This document shows positions 1 through 7,177 of a stretch of 14,258 nt of DNA, one piece after another. The DNA lies in the NCBI GenBank assembly GCA_937128575.1, contig CAKZMN010000270.1, positions 1 to 14,258 of the forward strand. Direction: 5' to 3'. Positions within the stretch are counted from its first letter, which is position 1. Every line of letters begins with the position of its first letter. Made by a program: the position numbers and the translations under genes. The stretch comes from an uncultured Alphaproteobacteria bacterium (GTDB lineage: Bacteria; Pseudomonadota; Alphaproteobacteria; Micavibrionales; Micavibrionaceae). The notes beneath the pieces were generated by a model. That model did not search any database. It saw only the letters and a program-made list of their open reading frames with translations, and was not told where the DNA came from.

Positions 1-239
1 CCGAACTGTTCGAGCGCCCCAAGCAGGGCTTTGCTATTCCGGTGGCGGAATGGCTGCGCGAGCCGCTTCATGATTGGGCGGAGGATTTATTGAATGAGAG
101 CAAATTGGCGCAAGATGGTTTGTTTAACGCCGCAGAAATTCGCAGCATTTGGGAGGCGCATTTGCGCGGTGATGGTAATCACGCAAACGCCCTGTGGAGC
201 GCGCTGATGTTCCAATCCTGGCACAAGAAATGGATGTAA
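1..239 (+). CDS. Asparagine-synthase-type amidotransferase (C-terminal end only)
   Basis: Partial gene; the reading frame is open from base 3 to the TAA at 237-239, giving the last 78 residues. The segment KQGFAIPVAEWLREPL followed by a WSALMFQSWH-like end is typical of the synthetase domain C-terminus of glutamine-hydrolysing asparagine synthases, especially the versions found in exopolysaccharide loci. Family knowledge: these enzymes take ammonia from glutamine in an N-terminal Ntn domain (not visible here) and transfer it to an adenylated carboxylate, either aspartate or a sugar acid or peptide in polysaccharide clusters. A glycosyltransferase starts 7 bp downstream, which favours the polysaccharide role over amino-acid supply. 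GTG at 42 is an internal codon, not the start. The family call is firm; the exact substrate is unknown. Confidence 0.85.
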   Translation, partial: ELFERPKQGFAIPVAEWLREPLHDWAEDLLNESKLAQDGLFNAAEIRSIWEAHLRGDGNHANALWSALMFQSWHKKWM

Positions 240-246
240 TAGAGCG

Positions 247-1377
247 ATGAGTTTAGCTTCAAAAATTTTATATATTTTCGATCAAGGTGACTGGCAAAGC
301 CGCATGCCTGTTGCGATTGCCGCCAAGGAAGCGGGGCACGATGTTGTGATTGCCCTGATCGGCAGCGCGGATATTACGAATCCGCCGAAAGGGTTTGAAA
401 CCGTTCATATAAAATCGCCCGCGGGGCAAATGAATGCCCGCGCCCTGCCCGGAATGGTGAAGCAATTACGGCGTTTAATTTTAGAGCAGCAGCCGAGCAT
501 GGTGCATGCGGTGACGCTGAAATACTCGTTCTTTACGGGGCTGGCGGCGCTGCCGTTTAAGGGGCTGCATAAAATTTATACGCTGGCGGGATTGGGGTAT
601 TTATTCCGCAGTAGCGACGCGAAAGCTCGCATCATGCGCGCGATGCTTGCGCCGCTTTTGAAGCATGTTTTAAAGGCCGAGGGCGCGACATTGATCTTTC
701 AAAATAGTGACGATCTCGCCCTGATGATTGAGCTTGGTTATGCCGATCAGGCGCGCAGCATTTTAATTCGCGGCAGCGGCGTGCCGCTTGATAAATTCAA
801 CGCCGCACCCGAGCCAGAAAGCGAGGCGCCACTGGTTTTAATGCCCACGCGTTTGGTGCATGAAAAGGGCGTTCATATATTTGTGGAGGCCGCGCGGTTG
901 ATTAAGGCCGCGGGAATTCCGGCGCGTTTTCAGATCGCGGGCGGCGAAACAAAGCACAATCCCAAGGCGATTAGCCGCGAGGAAATGCTGCGCCTGACCA
1001 GTGATGGGACGGTTGAGTGGTTGGGCCGCGTTGAAGATATTCCGGCGCTGCTGGAGCAATCTGCGCTGATTGTATATCCGTCATATTATGGTGAAGGTAT
1101 TCCGCGGGTTTTGCTGGAGGCGTGCGCGGCGGGGCGGGCCATTATCACCACCGATCACCCCGGTTGCCGAGAGGCGGTTGATGATGGTGAGAACGGATTA
1201 TTGGTGCCCATTAAAGATGTGAAAGCCACAGCAGAAGCGATGAAAGAGATTTTACGCGATCGCGCAAAGCGCGCCGCCATGGGCGAAAAAAGCCGCATAA
1301 AGGCGCAAGATGAGTTTGCCATTGAGCATGTTGTGCGCGACACCATCGCGGTGTATGGGCGGGCGATTAAAAGCTGA
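247..1377 (+). CDS. Family 4 glycosyltransferase (GT-B fold)
   Basis: 376-aa protein of normal length for a GT4 retaining glycosyltransferase. The N-terminal half begins with a short beta strand and an acceptor-binding Rossmann-type domain; the C-terminal half holds the nucleotide-sugar domain, with a strand and loop around MPTRLVHEKGVHIF and the E-x7-E-type motif beginning at EGIPRVLLEA (from about residue 283), followed by TTDHPGCREAV and the NGLLVP loop. These enzymes transfer a sugar from a nucleotide donor to a lipid-linked or polysaccharide acceptor on the cytoplasmic face. It lies 7 bp after the amidotransferase stop, so the two are probably one operon. No convincing Shine-Dalgarno is seen, so translation may be coupled. 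It resembles capsule/O-antigen glycosyltransferases of the PglA/CapM kind; donor and acceptor cannot be named. Its last 11 bp overlap the end of the convergent gene. Confidence 0.9.
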   Translation: MSLASKILYIFDQGDWQSRMPVAIAAKEAGHDVVIALIGSADITNPPKGFETVHIKSPAGQMNARALPGMVKQLRRLILEQQPSMVHAVTLKYSFFTGLAALPFKGLHKIYTLAGLGYLFRSSDAKARIMRAMLAPLLKHVLKAEGATLIFQNSDDLALMIELGYADQARSILIRGSGVPLDKFNAAPEPESEAPLVLMPTRLVHEKGVHIFVEAARLIKAAGIPARFQIAGGETKHNPKAISREEMLRLTSDGTVEWLGRVEDIPALLEQSALIVYPSYYGEGIPRVLLEACAAGRAIITTDHPGCREAVDDGENGLLVPIKDVKATAEAMKEILRDRAKRAAMGEKSRIKAQDEFAIEHVVRDTIAVYGRAIKS

Positions 1378-2197
1378 TTTTGCGTTCAATCGCGCGGCGG
1401 GCGCTGACGATTGTGATGCTTAATTCCTGATCCTTTAGCGCCGCATTTAGATCATCAATGTCTTCCGGTTTGGGCAGTTTGATCATGGCGGTGCGGGCGT
1501 CATCTTTGTTTATTGTTATCTCTGGAATGATGGTGAAGGCGATTTCATCGCCGGTTGCAAACACGTCAAAATCATCAAAGCCGTCATGGGCATATACATT
1601 AATGACCAGAGCGTCTGGGCCGATGACGGCGCTGTTTAGTTTCAGATTTGCGATGTCCTCAACCGATGGGATGCGGCGTTTTTCGAACTCGATTATTTTA
1701 CTCTGCGCAGCAAGCACGCCATCGCCCGCGGGCAGATCGGCGTTCATTGTGAAGACCTGCGGGATGCAGATATCGCTGCAGACCATGGTTTGAACCGTCA
1801 CGTTTAGCGTCACTGGTTTTGATGTTTCTTTGGGCGTGACCACTAGCGGAAAGTATACATCGTTGCTGTAGCCGAATGTTTGGAAACCAAATTCGTCATA
1901 GCGCTTTGGCGCCTGCCAAGACACAGCCACGTCCGCTACATTTTCAGATGCAGCCCAATCAAAGCGCGGCGGCGCGCCCGCATCACCGGGGTTGCGCCAA
2001 TAGCTGTGCCAGCCCTCGCTCATATTCATATGCAGGGCGGCTTCGAAGTTTGGCGCATCGCCGATGCTGTTTGTTGCAGTCAAAAGGCGCATGCGTGCGT
2101 GATCGGTTGTTGCCCAAGGGCTTTCGCCAGCAGCGGCCGGAAAAGCCGCGCATATTAGAAGGGCGAGAGAAAAGAAAAATGCGGGTATTTTTGACAT
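1367..2197 (-). CDS. Secreted stand-alone DsbD-alpha-like (thiol:disulfide interchange) domain protein
   Basis: 276-aa protein with a signal peptide (residues 1 to about 23: KIP start, hydrophobic core, AFPAAA cleavage region). The mature part resembles the N-terminal immunoglobulin-like domain of DsbD/ScsB: GWHSYWRNPGDAG at about 62-74, then MVCSDICIPQ with a cysteine pair at C140 and C144, at the place of the redox-active pair of nDsbD. In E. coli DsbD this domain passes electrons from the membrane domain to periplasmic partners such as DsbC. Here the eight-helix membrane domain and the C-terminal thioredoxin domain are absent, so the protein would need a separate electron donor, probably an unlinked CcdA/DsbD-type protein. 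The start is supported by AGAGG five bases before ATG. It is convergent with and overlaps the glycosyltransferase gene. The domain call is good; the partner is inferred. Confidence 0.8.
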   Translation of the reverse strand: MSKIPAFFFSLALLICAAFPAAAGESPWATTDHARMRLLTATNSIGDAPNFEAALHMNMSEGWHSYWRNPGDAGAPPRFDWAASENVADVAVSWQAPKRYDEFGFQTFGYSNDVYFPLVVTPKETSKPVTLNVTVQTMVCSDICIPQVFTMNADLPAGDGVLAAQSKIIEFEKRRIPSVEDIANLKLNSAVIGPDALVINVYAHDGFDDFDVFATGDEIAFTIIPEITINKDDARTAMIKLPKPEDIDDLNAALKDQELSITIVSARRAIERKISF

Positions 2198-2202
2198 TAG
2201 AG

Positions 2203-2207
2203 CCTCT
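2203..2207 (-). promoter_or_regulatory. Ribosome binding site of the DsbD-alpha-like gene
   Basis: AGAGG on the minus strand, 5 bases before the ATG at 2197. The DNA upstream (about 2210-2240) is AT-rich with overlapping TATACT/TATAGA boxes that may hold the -10 element; I could not fix a -35. Confidence 0.55.
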
Positions 2208-2255
2208 AAAGTTATATCTATATAGTATAGATTAAAATCAGAATTTACGTAGCTT

Positions 2256-2267
2256 TAATCGCGATTA
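2256..2267. repeat. 12-bp perfect palindrome in a divergent intergenic region
   Basis: TAATCGCGATTA is self-complementary over 12 bp and lies between the divergent DsbD-alpha-like and AlgH/YqgE genes, 14 bp before the first AlgH ATG. It could be a regulator site. A few palindromes of this size are expected by chance in a window of this length, so position rather than length is the only reason to note it. Confidence 0.35.
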
Positions 2268-2280
2268 GGGCTGATCAAGA

Positions 2281-2871
2281 ATGGACGGAAAGAATATGGC
2301 TGGTAACGATAATGCATCTTATTTGGTTGGTAAATTGCTGTTGGCGATGCCATCCATGACCGATCCACGTTTTGAAAAGGCCGTGATTTTCATGTGCGCG
2401 CATGATGATCAGGGTGCGATGGGGCTGATGATTAATCACTCTATTCCCGATGTGACATTTAAAAACCTGCTGGAGCAAGTGGGCATTACATCGGACATTC
2501 GCGTGAATATTAGCCGCCCCGTAATGAGCGGCGGGCCCGTTGAATCCTCGCGCGGGTTCTTGCTGCACACGAGTGAATTTACGCAGGAAGATACGATCAA
2601 AATTAATGACGCGCTGAGCGTTACGGGCACGATTGATGCGCTTAAGGAAGTGGCCAAGGGCAATGGTCCGGAGGAAATGCTGTTTATTCTGGGTTACGCC
2701 GGATGGGGCGCGGGTCAATTAGAGCAAGAGATACAGGCCAATTCATGGCTGATTACCGATCCGGATCCATCAATTATTTTCAGTGGTAATGACGATAATA
2801 AATGGATCAATGCCGTTGGTAAAATGGGCGTTGATCCCGCGATGTTATCCGGCACTGCTGGCCGCGCTTAG
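2281..2871 (+). CDS. AlgH/YqgE family protein (UPF0301)
   Basis: 196-aa protein, normal for the family (about 185-200). Diagnostic segments are YLVGKLLLAMPSMTDPRFEK near the N-terminus, AMGLMINH, the GGPVESSRGF loop, ILGYAGWGAGQLEQEI and NSWL. The family (YqgE of E. coli, AlgH of Pseudomonas) is a cytosolic alpha/beta protein; AlgH was linked to alginate regulation, but the biochemical role remains unclear. Two starts are possible: ATG 2281, or ATG 2296, which would begin MAGNDNASYL. The longer one is given; neither has a strong Shine-Dalgarno. It stands alone on the plus strand, divergent from the DsbD-alpha-like gene, and ends 3 bp from the convergent peptidase gene with no visible terminator between. 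Confidence 0.93.
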   Translation: MDGKNMAGNDNASYLVGKLLLAMPSMTDPRFEKAVIFMCAHDDQGAMGLMINHSIPDVTFKNLLEQVGITSDIRVNISRPVMSGGPVESSRGFLLHTSEFTQEDTIKINDALSVTGTIDALKEVAKGNGPEEMLFILGYAGWGAGQLEQEIQANSWLITDPDPSIIFSGNDDNKWINAVGKMGVDPAMLSGTAGRA

Positions 2872-2874
2872 GCT

Positions 2875-4137
2875 TTAGGCCTTAAGACGCGCGGAAATTT
2901 CATCATAACTTTCGAGATTATCAACCGGGCCCAGCGCAGCAAGGGTTACGGGCCCTTTGAATATGCGCCCCGCAACATTTTTTACCGCGTCCACATTCAA
3001 TGCATCAATGCGCGCAGCCAAAGCGTCGGGATCAAACACGGTATCTTTCACCAGCGTATGGCGCGCCTGTTGATCGGCGCGGCGCATCATGGATTCGCGG
3101 CCCATTAGAAGGCTAGCCTTCATTTGCGTGCGGGCGCGCGTGACCTCTTCCTCGGTCAGGGTGGCGGCTAGTTTTTGTACTTCTTCACAAATTACGGGCA
3201 TGATTTCGGTGAGCTTATCTGGGCCGGTTCCTGCGTAAATACCGAACTGTCCGTCATCGATATGGGCGCTGTGGAAGGCGTAGATGGAATAAACCAGCCC
3301 GCGCTTTTCACGAATTTCTTGGAACAGGCGCGAGGACATGCCGCCGCCGAAAATGGTGGCCAGTGCCTGCGCCGCGTAATAGTCATCATCTGTTTTTGCC
3401 AAGCCTTGGAAGCCAAGGACGAAGTGGGCTTGCTCCAAATCTTTTTCAATGCGGTGATCGCCGCCGCGGTAATTTGCGGTTAAATCGGGGCGCGGCTGGT
3501 CGCTTGGCAGAGCGGAAAATAGGGCGCTTGTGCGCTCCACAAATTCATTGTGATCTAGATTTCCTGCCGCCGAGATTACGGTGTGCTTTGGGGTGTAATG
3601 CGCCTTGATATGAGCCTGAAGCGTTTCCTTTTTCATGTTGGAAATGATTTCGGACGTGCCCAAAATAGGTGCGCCCAACGCCTGATCCGGATAAGCGGTT
3701 TCGTAATAATGATCGAAAACCAGATCATCCGGCGTGTCGTTGCACATGCCGATTTCCTGCAAAATAACCTCGCGCTCGCGCTCCACCTCTTCATCCGGCA
3801 GGGTGGAGTGCTGATACATATCGGAGAGCACATCAATCATGAGCGGCAGGTCGTCTTTTAGGCCGCGCATGTGATAGCTGGTCATTTCGCGGCTGGTGTA
3901 GGCGTTCATGCTGGCGCCGACATTTTCGGTGATCTCAGCAATGTTTTGCGCGGTGCGTTTTTTGGTGCCCTTGAACAGCATATGTTCAACCATGTGCGCG
4001 GCGCCGTTATGCACCATATCTTCGTGGCGCGTGCCAACCCCCGCCCATATCCCGACGGCCACGGAATGCATATCCGGCGCGGTGTCTGTGATGATTTGAA
4101 GGCCACTGGGCAGTGTTGTTTTTTGAATTTGTGTCAT
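2875..4137 (-). CDS. M16 family zinc peptidase (mitochondrial-processing-peptidase-like)
   Basis: 420-aa single-repeat M16 protease, the usual length of the alphaproteobacterial form that is closest to the mitochondrial MPP beta subunit. The zinc site is intact: HMVEH (HxxEH) at residues 48-52, with E128 in EREREVILQEIG about 76 residues later as third ligand. The C-terminal half carries FGGGMSSRLFQEIREKRGLVYSIYA, the conserved R/Y-type substrate-binding region of M16B. The family cleaves small unfolded peptides; the bacterial substrate is unknown. It lacks a signal peptide and is probably cytosolic. It follows thrC by 3 bp on the same strand, so the two are co-transcribed; thrC followed by an M16 gene is a recurrent order in Alphaproteobacteria. 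The ATG at 4137 has no clear Shine-Dalgarno, consistent with coupled translation. Confidence 0.93.
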   Translation of the reverse strand: MTQIQKTTLPSGLQIITDTAPDMHSVAVGIWAGVGTRHEDMVHNGAAHMVEHMLFKGTKKRTAQNIAEITENVGASMNAYTSREMTSYHMRGLKDDLPLMIDVLSDMYQHSTLPDEEVEREREVILQEIGMCNDTPDDLVFDHYYETAYPDQALGAPILGTSEIISNMKKETLQAHIKAHYTPKHTVISAAGNLDHNEFVERTSALFSALPSDQPRPDLTANYRGGDHRIEKDLEQAHFVLGFQGLAKTDDDYYAAQALATIFGGGMSSRLFQEIREKRGLVYSIYAFHSAHIDDGQFGIYAGTGPDKLTEIMPVICEEVQKLAATLTEEEVTRARTQMKASLLMGRESMMRRADQQARHTLVKDTVFDPDALAARIDALNVDAVKNVAGRIFKGPVTLAALGPVDNLESYDEISARLKA

Positions 4138-4140
4138 GTT

Positions 4141-5544
4141 TTATGTTGCGCTTTTCGAGTTAATTTTTGAATGTTTACGCACGAAATCTTGTACGGTTTT
4201 TAGGGTGTTTGGTTGGGTGGTCATGATTTCGTCTTTGTCGAATAGATCGCTCAAATGATCGGGCAGAGCGGGGCGCGTGCCTGTGGCTTGCTCAACGGCG
4301 TCTGGAAACTTCGATGGGTGCGCGGTGGCGAGCGCGACGATGGGGCCGGCGATCGTGTCCATTAAATCATGCGCGACCTTTACGCCGACGGCGGTGTGCG
4401 GGTCCAGGCAATAGCCGGTGCTTTCGAATGTGGTTTTGATGGTGGCTAGAACCTCTTCCTCGCTGGCGCGAAAGGCGGTGAAGTCTTGGCGGGCCTGCGT
4501 GATTTTTTCGTCAGACACCGCGAAGGCGCCGCGCACCTTAAACTGCATCATAAGTTCGGACAGCGCCGCGCTATCGCGACCCAAAAGATCAAACAGATAA
4601 CGTTCGAAGTTGCTGGAGATTTCAATGTCCATTGAGGGCGTGTTGGTGGGCTTCACGCCGCTGGCCTTCATTTCGCCGCTTTCGAAAAAGCGCGTTAAAA
4701 TGTCATTTTCGTTGGTGGCGACAACCAATTTGATGGGCAGGCCCATTTTACGCGCGCAATAGGCGGCAAACACATTGCCAAAATTACCCGTCGGCACGAT
4801 GTAGGTTGGCTGCACTTCTGGTGCGCCTAGCTCTAAAGCGGTGGTGACGTAATAAACGATTTGCGCCATGATGCGCGCCCAATTGATGGAATTTACAGCG
4901 GACAGGTTCATATCGCCGCGGAACTGCGTATCGTTAAACATGGCCTTCACCATGTTTTGGCAGTCATCGAAACTGCCGTCCAGCGCGATGTTATAGACGT
5001 TATCGGCGTTGATGGTGGTCATTTGCTTGCGCTGCACATCTGACACGCGCCCATCGGGGTGCAGGATGAAGATATCGAGCTGATCTGAATGGCGGCAGCC
5101 CTCAATAGCGGCGGAGCCCGTATCGCCAGAGGTTGCGCCGACAATTGTGACACGCTCCCCTCTTTTTTTAAGCACATAGTCGAACAGGCGGCCCAGAAGC
5201 TGCAGCGCCACGTCCTTAAACGCGATTGTTGGGCCGTAGAATTGTTCCATGATGTATAAATTATCGCCCAGCGGGTGCAGGGGCACAGTTTCGTCGTGGC
5301 GGAAGGTGGCATAGGCCCGATCGATCATCGCGGCGAAATCATCGCGCGGGATTGAGCCCTCAACGAAGGGGTACATAACCGCCAGTGCAATTTCGTTATA
5401 TGATTTACCCTTCAGCGCAGCCAAATCCAGCGCGGGGAATGTTTCTGGCACATACAGGCCGCCACCCGGCGCTAGGCCGCTGAGTAGGACATCTTCGAAG
5501 CTTTGTGGGGAACCGCCGCCGCGGGTAGAAATATAATTAATCAT
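4141..5544 (-). CDS. thrC: Threonine synthase
   Basis: 467-aa PLP enzyme converting O-phosphohomoserine to threonine plus phosphate, the last step of threonine synthesis. The N-terminus INYISTRGG...APGGGLYVPETFP, the PLP lysine K110 in GPTIAFKDVALQLL, the phosphate-binding SGDTGSAAIEG loop, and VPTGNFGNVFAAYCA with a long C-terminal lobe ending in HPSKFPDAV mark the long (class I, E. coli/yeast-like) form. I start at ATG 5544, 10 bp after the pdxT stop. A longer reading from TTG at 5580 would overlap pdxT by 26 bp and adds 12 residues with no family resemblance. It sits between pdxT and the M16 peptidase in one minus-strand run; the enzyme needs PLP, which pdxT helps make. Confidence 0.96.
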   Translation of the reverse strand: MINYISTRGGGSPQSFEDVLLSGLAPGGGLYVPETFPALDLAALKGKSYNEIALAVMYPFVEGSIPRDDFAAMIDRAYATFRHDETVPLHPLGDNLYIMEQFYGPTIAFKDVALQLLGRLFDYVLKKRGERVTIVGATSGDTGSAAIEGCRHSDQLDIFILHPDGRVSDVQRKQMTTINADNVYNIALDGSFDDCQNMVKAMFNDTQFRGDMNLSAVNSINWARIMAQIVYYVTTALELGAPEVQPTYIVPTGNFGNVFAAYCARKMGLPIKLVVATNENDILTRFFESGEMKASGVKPTNTPSMDIEISSNFERYLFDLLGRDSAALSELMMQFKVRGAFAVSDEKITQARQDFTAFRASEEEVLATIKTTFESTGYCLDPHTAVGVKVAHDLMDTIAGPIVALATAHPSKFPDAVEQATGTRPALPDHLSDLFDKDEIMTTQPNTLKTVQDFVRKHSKINSKSAT

Positions 5545-5554
5545 AGAGCCAGTT

Positions 5555-6130
5555 TTATGCAGTTTCGCGGGCCAAGTCAATGAAGGCGCGGTGCATGGGG
5601 GATGGGAAATCCAGCGTTAACTCGGGGTGGAATGCGGTGGCCATTATATGCCCCTTTTTTACCCAAGCGGGGCGGTCATTATGGCTGGCGATTACTTCAA
5701 CGCCCTGCCCCACTTCGGTAATGATGGGGGCGCGGATGAAGGAAACGGGATAGCCATTTATATCGACGTGATGGCTGTCTAGCTGGCGGCCATAGCCATT
5801 GCGCTCCACGGTTATAGGAAGCGCGGCGAATGATTTTTGCGTGGGGCTTAGGACCGTTTCAGCCAAGAGAATCGATCCCGCGCAAATGCCCCAAACGGGC
5901 TTTTTGGTGAATTGATCAGCTAGAGAATCCCATAAATCGAAGCGCTCGATTAATTTAAGCATAGTCGTGCTTTCGCCGCCAGGCAGGATTAAAGCGTCGA
6001 TTTTTTCGAAATCTGCAGCGGTCTTAACAGCCATAAAATCCGCGCCTGCGGCCTCTATATGCGCCTTGTGTGGCTGGACTGCGCCTTGCAGCGCAAGTAC
6101 ACCAATCAACAATTTTTTTTCTCTATCCAT
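5555..6130 (-). CDS. pdxT: PLP synthase glutaminase subunit PdxT
   Basis: 191-aa class I glutamine amidotransferase subunit of the ribose-5-phosphate-dependent (DXP-independent) PLP synthase. It hydrolyses glutamine and passes ammonia to PdxS. The start IGVLALQGAVQPH, the LILPGGESTTM oxyanion region (residues 47-57), the nucleophile C83 in WGICAG and the H168/E170 pair in AFHPEL complete the catalytic triad. Length matches B. subtilis PdxT (about 196). It is the first gene of the run pdxT - thrC - M16 peptidase. Its partner pdxS lies about 1 kb upstream on the same strand but is separated by a 115-aa gene, a terminator and an opposite-strand gene, so the two subunits are probably made from separate transcripts. 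The start has no good Shine-Dalgarno; ATG 6130 is the only suitable start before the conserved IGVLALQG. Confidence 0.95.
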   Translation of the reverse strand: MDREKKLLIGVLALQGAVQPHKAHIEAAGADFMAVKTAADFEKIDALILPGGESTTMLKLIERFDLWDSLADQFTKKPVWGICAGSILLAETVLSPTQKSFAALPITVERNGYGRQLDSHHVDINGYPVSFIRAPIITEVGQGVEVIASHNDRPAWVKKGHIMATAFHPELTLDFPSPMHRAFIDLARETA

Positions 6131-6193
6131 CAGGATTTTTCTTGCGCATATGTAAATGTTATATTATTACTTCCGCATACACATACATTCTAT

Positions 6194-6200
6194 AGGAGAA
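6194..6200 (+). promoter_or_regulatory. Ribosome binding site fixing the start of the 169-aa gene
   Basis: AGGAGAA lies 7 bases before ATG 6208 and only 1 base before the alternative TTG 6202. This selects the ATG. Upstream at 6160-6167 there is an AT-rich TATATTAT stretch that may hold the -10 box; no good -35 was found. Confidence 0.7.
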
Positions 6201-6207
6201 CTTGTCT

Positions 6208-6717
6208 ATGGCTACTGCGTTAATCAATTTAACCGCGCATTACAACGAGATCAAAGAGACTTTGGATGGTCAGATTGCTGGCGCTAAAGTTGAGAGACTT
6301 GAGCAAGATGTTTTGAAGATTGTGCATACTTTAGGTTCTAATGTGCTTTTTTTAGAAGATGACGGCTCTAGCCCTTCTATTGACTTACAAAACGTAAGCG
6401 ACAAGATCGACACTATTATCATTACCGGTACAGGCATTGATGATGTTGTTGCCGATAAAATTGAAAACTTGGTTGAAGAAGGTTTTGAAAGAGTTATCGT
6501 TGCGAAAAATTCAACTTTGGTTGTAAGCGATAATTTGAACTATAGCTCTGCTAAACCATTTTGCGCCGCTAATTTGACAACCAGTCTTGTGAATAAAGCG
6601 AATTTTGCTTTTGCGAAGAACGTAGAAGAAGCTATCGCGCTGGCGCAAAATCCTGAAAAATTCAAAACCGAGCAAAAGAATGCTTGGAGATTTTTGTCAG
6701 AAGCGAATTGTGGCTAA
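6208..6717 (+). CDS. Hypothetical protein, 169 aa, between pdxT and pdxS
   Basis: I do not recognise a family. The gene looks real: a good Shine-Dalgarno (6194-6200), its own rho-independent terminator starting about 30 bp after the stop, and an ordered alternation of helices and strands. Residues 1-40 look helical and amphipathic, VLFLEDD and TIIITGTGIDD (about 46-80) look like beta strand-loop units, and RVIVAKNSTLVVSDN follows. There is no signal peptide or membrane segment, so it should be cytosolic, perhaps a small alpha/beta domain. Three cysteine or other ligand clusters were looked for and not seen (only C119 and C168). Codon use differs from the neighbours: all three arginines are AGA, whereas flanking metabolic genes favour CGC/CGT, and the gene is visibly AT-rich. 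It is divergent from pdxT and convergent with the 115-aa gene. Function unknown. Confidence 0.75.
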   Translation: MATALINLTAHYNEIKETLDGQIAGAKVERLEQDVLKIVHTLGSNVLFLEDDGSSPSIDLQNVSDKIDTIIITGTGIDDVVADKIENLVEEGFERVIVAKNSTLVVSDNLNYSSAKPFCAANLTTSLVNKANFAFAKNVEEAIALAQNPEKFKTEQKNAWRFLSEANCG

Positions 6718-6745
6718 TTCGCCTTTAAACAAAACAAGAGACAAT

Positions 6746-6783
6746 AAAAAACCCGGCGCGTATAAATCGCAGCCGGGTTTTTT
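6746..6783. terminator. Bidirectional rho-independent terminator
   Basis: A perfect 12-bp stem, left arm 6746-6757 (AAAAAACCCGGC) and right arm 6772-6783 (GCCGGGTTTTTT), encloses a 14-nt loop. A-run and T-run flank the GC core, so it works on both strands. It lies 29 bp after the stop of the plus-strand 169-aa gene and immediately after the stop of the minus-strand 115-aa gene, ending both convergent transcripts. It would also stop pdxS transcription from running on toward pdxT. Confidence 0.93.
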
Positions 6784-6784
6784 G

Positions 6785-7132
6785 TTATTTGAATTCTTGT
6801 GTTGATTTCATAGACGCTTTCAAGGCGTTTAAATAATGCTTATCAGAGATTTGGGATTGTGAACCAATCCTTACTCTTGCCGCGAAGTCATCTTCGCTTG
6901 GGATTTCGATGGTGATTTGATCATCGCGCGCTTCAACCTTGCTGATTGTACCGCCCATTGCGCTTTTCTTGATATTGGCCCACTGCACAGCTTTTTCCCA
7001 TGATGGGGTGAGGCCCGTTACCTTAATGGTGCTTGTTTCAGGGTCTATATCGATAGTTTCTGCATCAAGGTCATAGCCATTGAGTGAGCTTTTAATAAAA
7101 ATCTCAAACAGCTCTTGTCTTGCTTTATTCAT
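6785..7132 (-). CDS. Hypothetical protein, 115 aa, downstream of pdxS
   Basis: Not recognised. The predicted protein is small, soluble and acidic-to-neutral: an N-terminal helix (MNKARQELFEIFIKS), then a DLDAETIDIDPETSTIKVTGLTP segment that reads as beta hairpins, a central helix around SWEKAVQWANIKKSA, more strands (VEARDDQITIEIPSE) and a helical C-terminus (residues about 98-111). No cysteines, signal peptide or membrane segment. The start at ATG 7132 is chosen because AAGGAG lies 8 bases upstream; the alternative GTG at 7141 lies inside that Shine-Dalgarno. It begins 45 bp after the pdxS stop on the same strand and ends directly at a terminator, so pdxS and this gene probably form a two-gene operon. 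Three of its four arginine codons are AGA/AGG. A link with PLP metabolism is only suggested by position. Confidence 0.72.
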   Translation of the reverse strand: MNKARQELFEIFIKSSLNGYDLDAETIDIDPETSTIKVTGLTPSWEKAVQWANIKKSAMGGTISKVEARDDQITIEIPSEDDFAARVRIGSQSQISDKHYLNALKASMKSTQEFK

Positions 7133-7140
7133 AGTGGGCA

Positions 7141-7146
7141 CTCCTT
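7141..7146 (-). promoter_or_regulatory. Ribosome binding site of the 115-aa gene
   Basis: AAGGAG on the minus strand with an 8-base spacer to ATG 7132. It overlaps the GTG codon at 7141 and so rules out that longer start. Confidence 0.75.
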
Positions 7147-7177
7147 ACTCAGTTAACTTATTGCTTGATATGTTATA

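Noticed and set aside
2275..2718. 147-aa minus-strand open frame opposite the AlgH/YqgE gene
   Set aside because: The plus strand encodes a full recognisable AlgH/YqgE protein; the reverse frame has no features of its own.
5545..5580. TTG start extending threonine synthase by 12 residues
   Set aside because: It would overlap the end of pdxT and adds residues foreign to the family; ATG 5544 begins at the conserved N-terminus.
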